From assembly GCF_033568475.1 (NCBI RefSeq), contig NC_133121.1, forward strand, positions 2,852,001-2,916,000: a DNA stretch of 64,000 bases, given 5' to 3'. The notes under the pieces were generated by a model. That model was given only the letters and a program-made list of their open reading frames with translations. It made no database searches and had not been told where the DNA came from. The DNA comes from Henckelia pumila (lineage: Eukaryota > Streptophyta > Magnoliopsida > Lamiales > Gesneriaceae). Both the position numbers and the translations under genes were made by a program. Shown here piece by piece: positions 63,220 through 64,000 of the stretch (positions are counted from its first letter, which is position 1; each line of letters begins with the position of its first letter).

Positions 63220-64000
63220 TGTGTGATTCTTGAAATGATGGATCTGTACGTTTTCTACGTCAAGCTTCATGAAATTACTGCGCTTATGAGCCTAGAAGAA
63301 CTTCTCCAAGTGGAATAAACTTCTTCTCCAACCTAAATACCCCAAACTTCTCTGATCTTTCATATTAACTTTCGTAACAAAAACGAAAAACAACAATGAT
63401 GCTCTCCAATATCCATTCTCCGTCACTCCGACCCATCACCCAGTCCCTTCCTCCGTTCGACTTCGTGCTTCCACCGTTTCTTTGCTCCCCACCAAATTTT
63501 GTTTGTTCCCACATCTACACAAATCAAAGGTGAAACCAATCGTGGCGGCAAGCTCCGACCATGGCCATGAGGATGATTCACCGAAAGATGCAAAGATATA
63601 AAAATGTGTTTCTAACACACAACCATTGATTGTTAAGTTCATTGTTATGAAGCAAGACAATTTTGCTAAAAATCTCGTTCATGCTTCAACAAAAAAACTT
63701 GGCTCCTAGCGTTCTTAACACTGCCGATGGTTGGCTACCACTTGTTTCTGAGTCCAATTTGGTGGACATGCTCAATATAGAGCTGAACTTGGCCCTGACT
63801 GATTTGATTTTTCATAAGAAACCTTCCCACATGGACGATGACGATTTAATTAAGATCTTGAACGCGAAGATGAAAGAAACAGAGGAATCTGGACACAACT
63901 ATTCCCCTGCAATTGTTCATTGGGTCAAAGAGCATGAGATGAGCTTGTTTGAGATAAATAGTTTTTGTAAGTTTTTTTTTTCCTTTAACTATAATAACAT
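63220..64000 (+). repeat. Array unit 12, cut by the window end
   Basis: Dioxygenase piece 63220-63310, then X part 1 with a TAA at GATATAAAA (63596-63604), as in unit 9, and an extra A before LGS. The sequence ends in the T-rich intron-like gap. Confidence 0.78.

Larger units (their letters stand above)
39672..64000 (+). repeat. Tandem array of chimeric gene-fragment units with internal inverted repeats
   Basis: Twelve unit starts occur at 40745, 43838, 45765, 47729, 49698, 51691, 53660, 55623, 57570, 59499, 61214 and 63220, plus a leading partial unit. Typical spacing is 1.93-1.99 kb. Order on the plus strand: about 90 bp of the dioxygenase last exon (antisense to that gene); X part 1 with a transit-peptide-like start; an intron-like T-rich gap of about 110 bp; X part 2, open from roughly KSPFLAELITTRRNHESV to ELGDGSE and a stop; an inverted copy of about 220 bp of X part 1; a GC-rich hAT-like end; (AAT)n; an AT-rich spacer of about 500 bp with (TA)n; and another GC-rich end. 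The intron-like gap is kept in every copy, so X was captured as DNA and not through a processed transcript. The array continues past the window end. Confidence 0.9.

Noticed and set aside
40561-63318. Many short frames in the array such as those beginning MKCWICTFSTSNFMKLLLLR
   Set aside because: They read the antisense of the dioxygenase piece and then X out of frame. They recur only because the units recur.
39672-64000. CRISPR array or ordinary centromeric satellite
   Set aside because: Units are about 2 kb, contain identifiable gene fragments and an intron-like gap, and the host is a plant. Nothing resembles repeat-spacer organisation.

Overview
The window is eukaryotic nuclear DNA from a flowering plant, most likely a eudicot. 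It has AT-rich intergenic DNA, short GT-AG introns, plant-only gene families (a plastid PPR/LAGLIDADG splicing factor, a GARP factor of the HHO/NIGT1 group, PAM2-bearing LARP6, DOXC dioxygenases) and small non-autonomous transposons. An asterid, perhaps Lamiales, is a guess from overall protein flavour and one MITE-like relic. All seven intact protein-coding genes lie on the minus strand.

Layout. 0.8-1.2 kb: a small single-pass membrane protein. 3.3-5.7 kb: LARP6-type RNA-binding protein, ten exons reconstructed. 6.3-7.4 kb: a non-autonomous hAT element with a perfect 8-bp target duplication. 8.5-9.6 kb: a TRIM-like LTR fossil. 11.1-13.1 kb: HHO/NIGT1-type GARP transcription factor, five exons. 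13.1-18.9 kb: gene-poor DNA with an unusual hairpin at 17.75 kb. 18.9-22.0 kb: OTP51-like PPR-LAGLIDADG protein with a duplicated splice acceptor. 23.8-26.2 kb: a plastid-type membrane protein resembling EMB1273, three exons. 27.3-38.3 kb: three tandem 2-oxoglutarate/Fe(II) dioxygenase genes (copies A, B, C; At3g19000/At3g19010-like), with B and C recently duplicated.

39.7-64.0 kb (running off the end): a tandem array of chimeric gene-fragment units, the most unusual part of the window. Each roughly 1.95-kb unit has (1) about 90 bp copied from the last exon of the neighbouring dioxygenase gene, closest to copy C; (2) most of an unrelated two-part gene, here called X, with a transit-peptide-like N-terminus and an intron-like gap; (3) a second, inverted copy of about 220 bp of X; and (4) an AT-rich spacer led by an (AAT)n tract and ending in hAT-like GC-rich termini. 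Twelve units start in the window. Units of two sequence types largely alternate, giving a higher-order repeat of about 3.9-4.0 kb, and one half unit is inverted. Any read-through transcript of a unit can fold into a long hairpin, so the array is a candidate source of small RNAs against the X parent gene, with an antisense piece of the dioxygenase attached.

How the parts relate. The LARP6, HHO, OTP51-like and EMB1273-like genes look like independent single-copy housekeeping or regulatory genes. The dioxygenase cluster and the array belong together: the array lies about 1.4 kb upstream of copy C, carries a piece of that gene's 3' end in every unit, and has duplicated part of that gene's upstream DNA.
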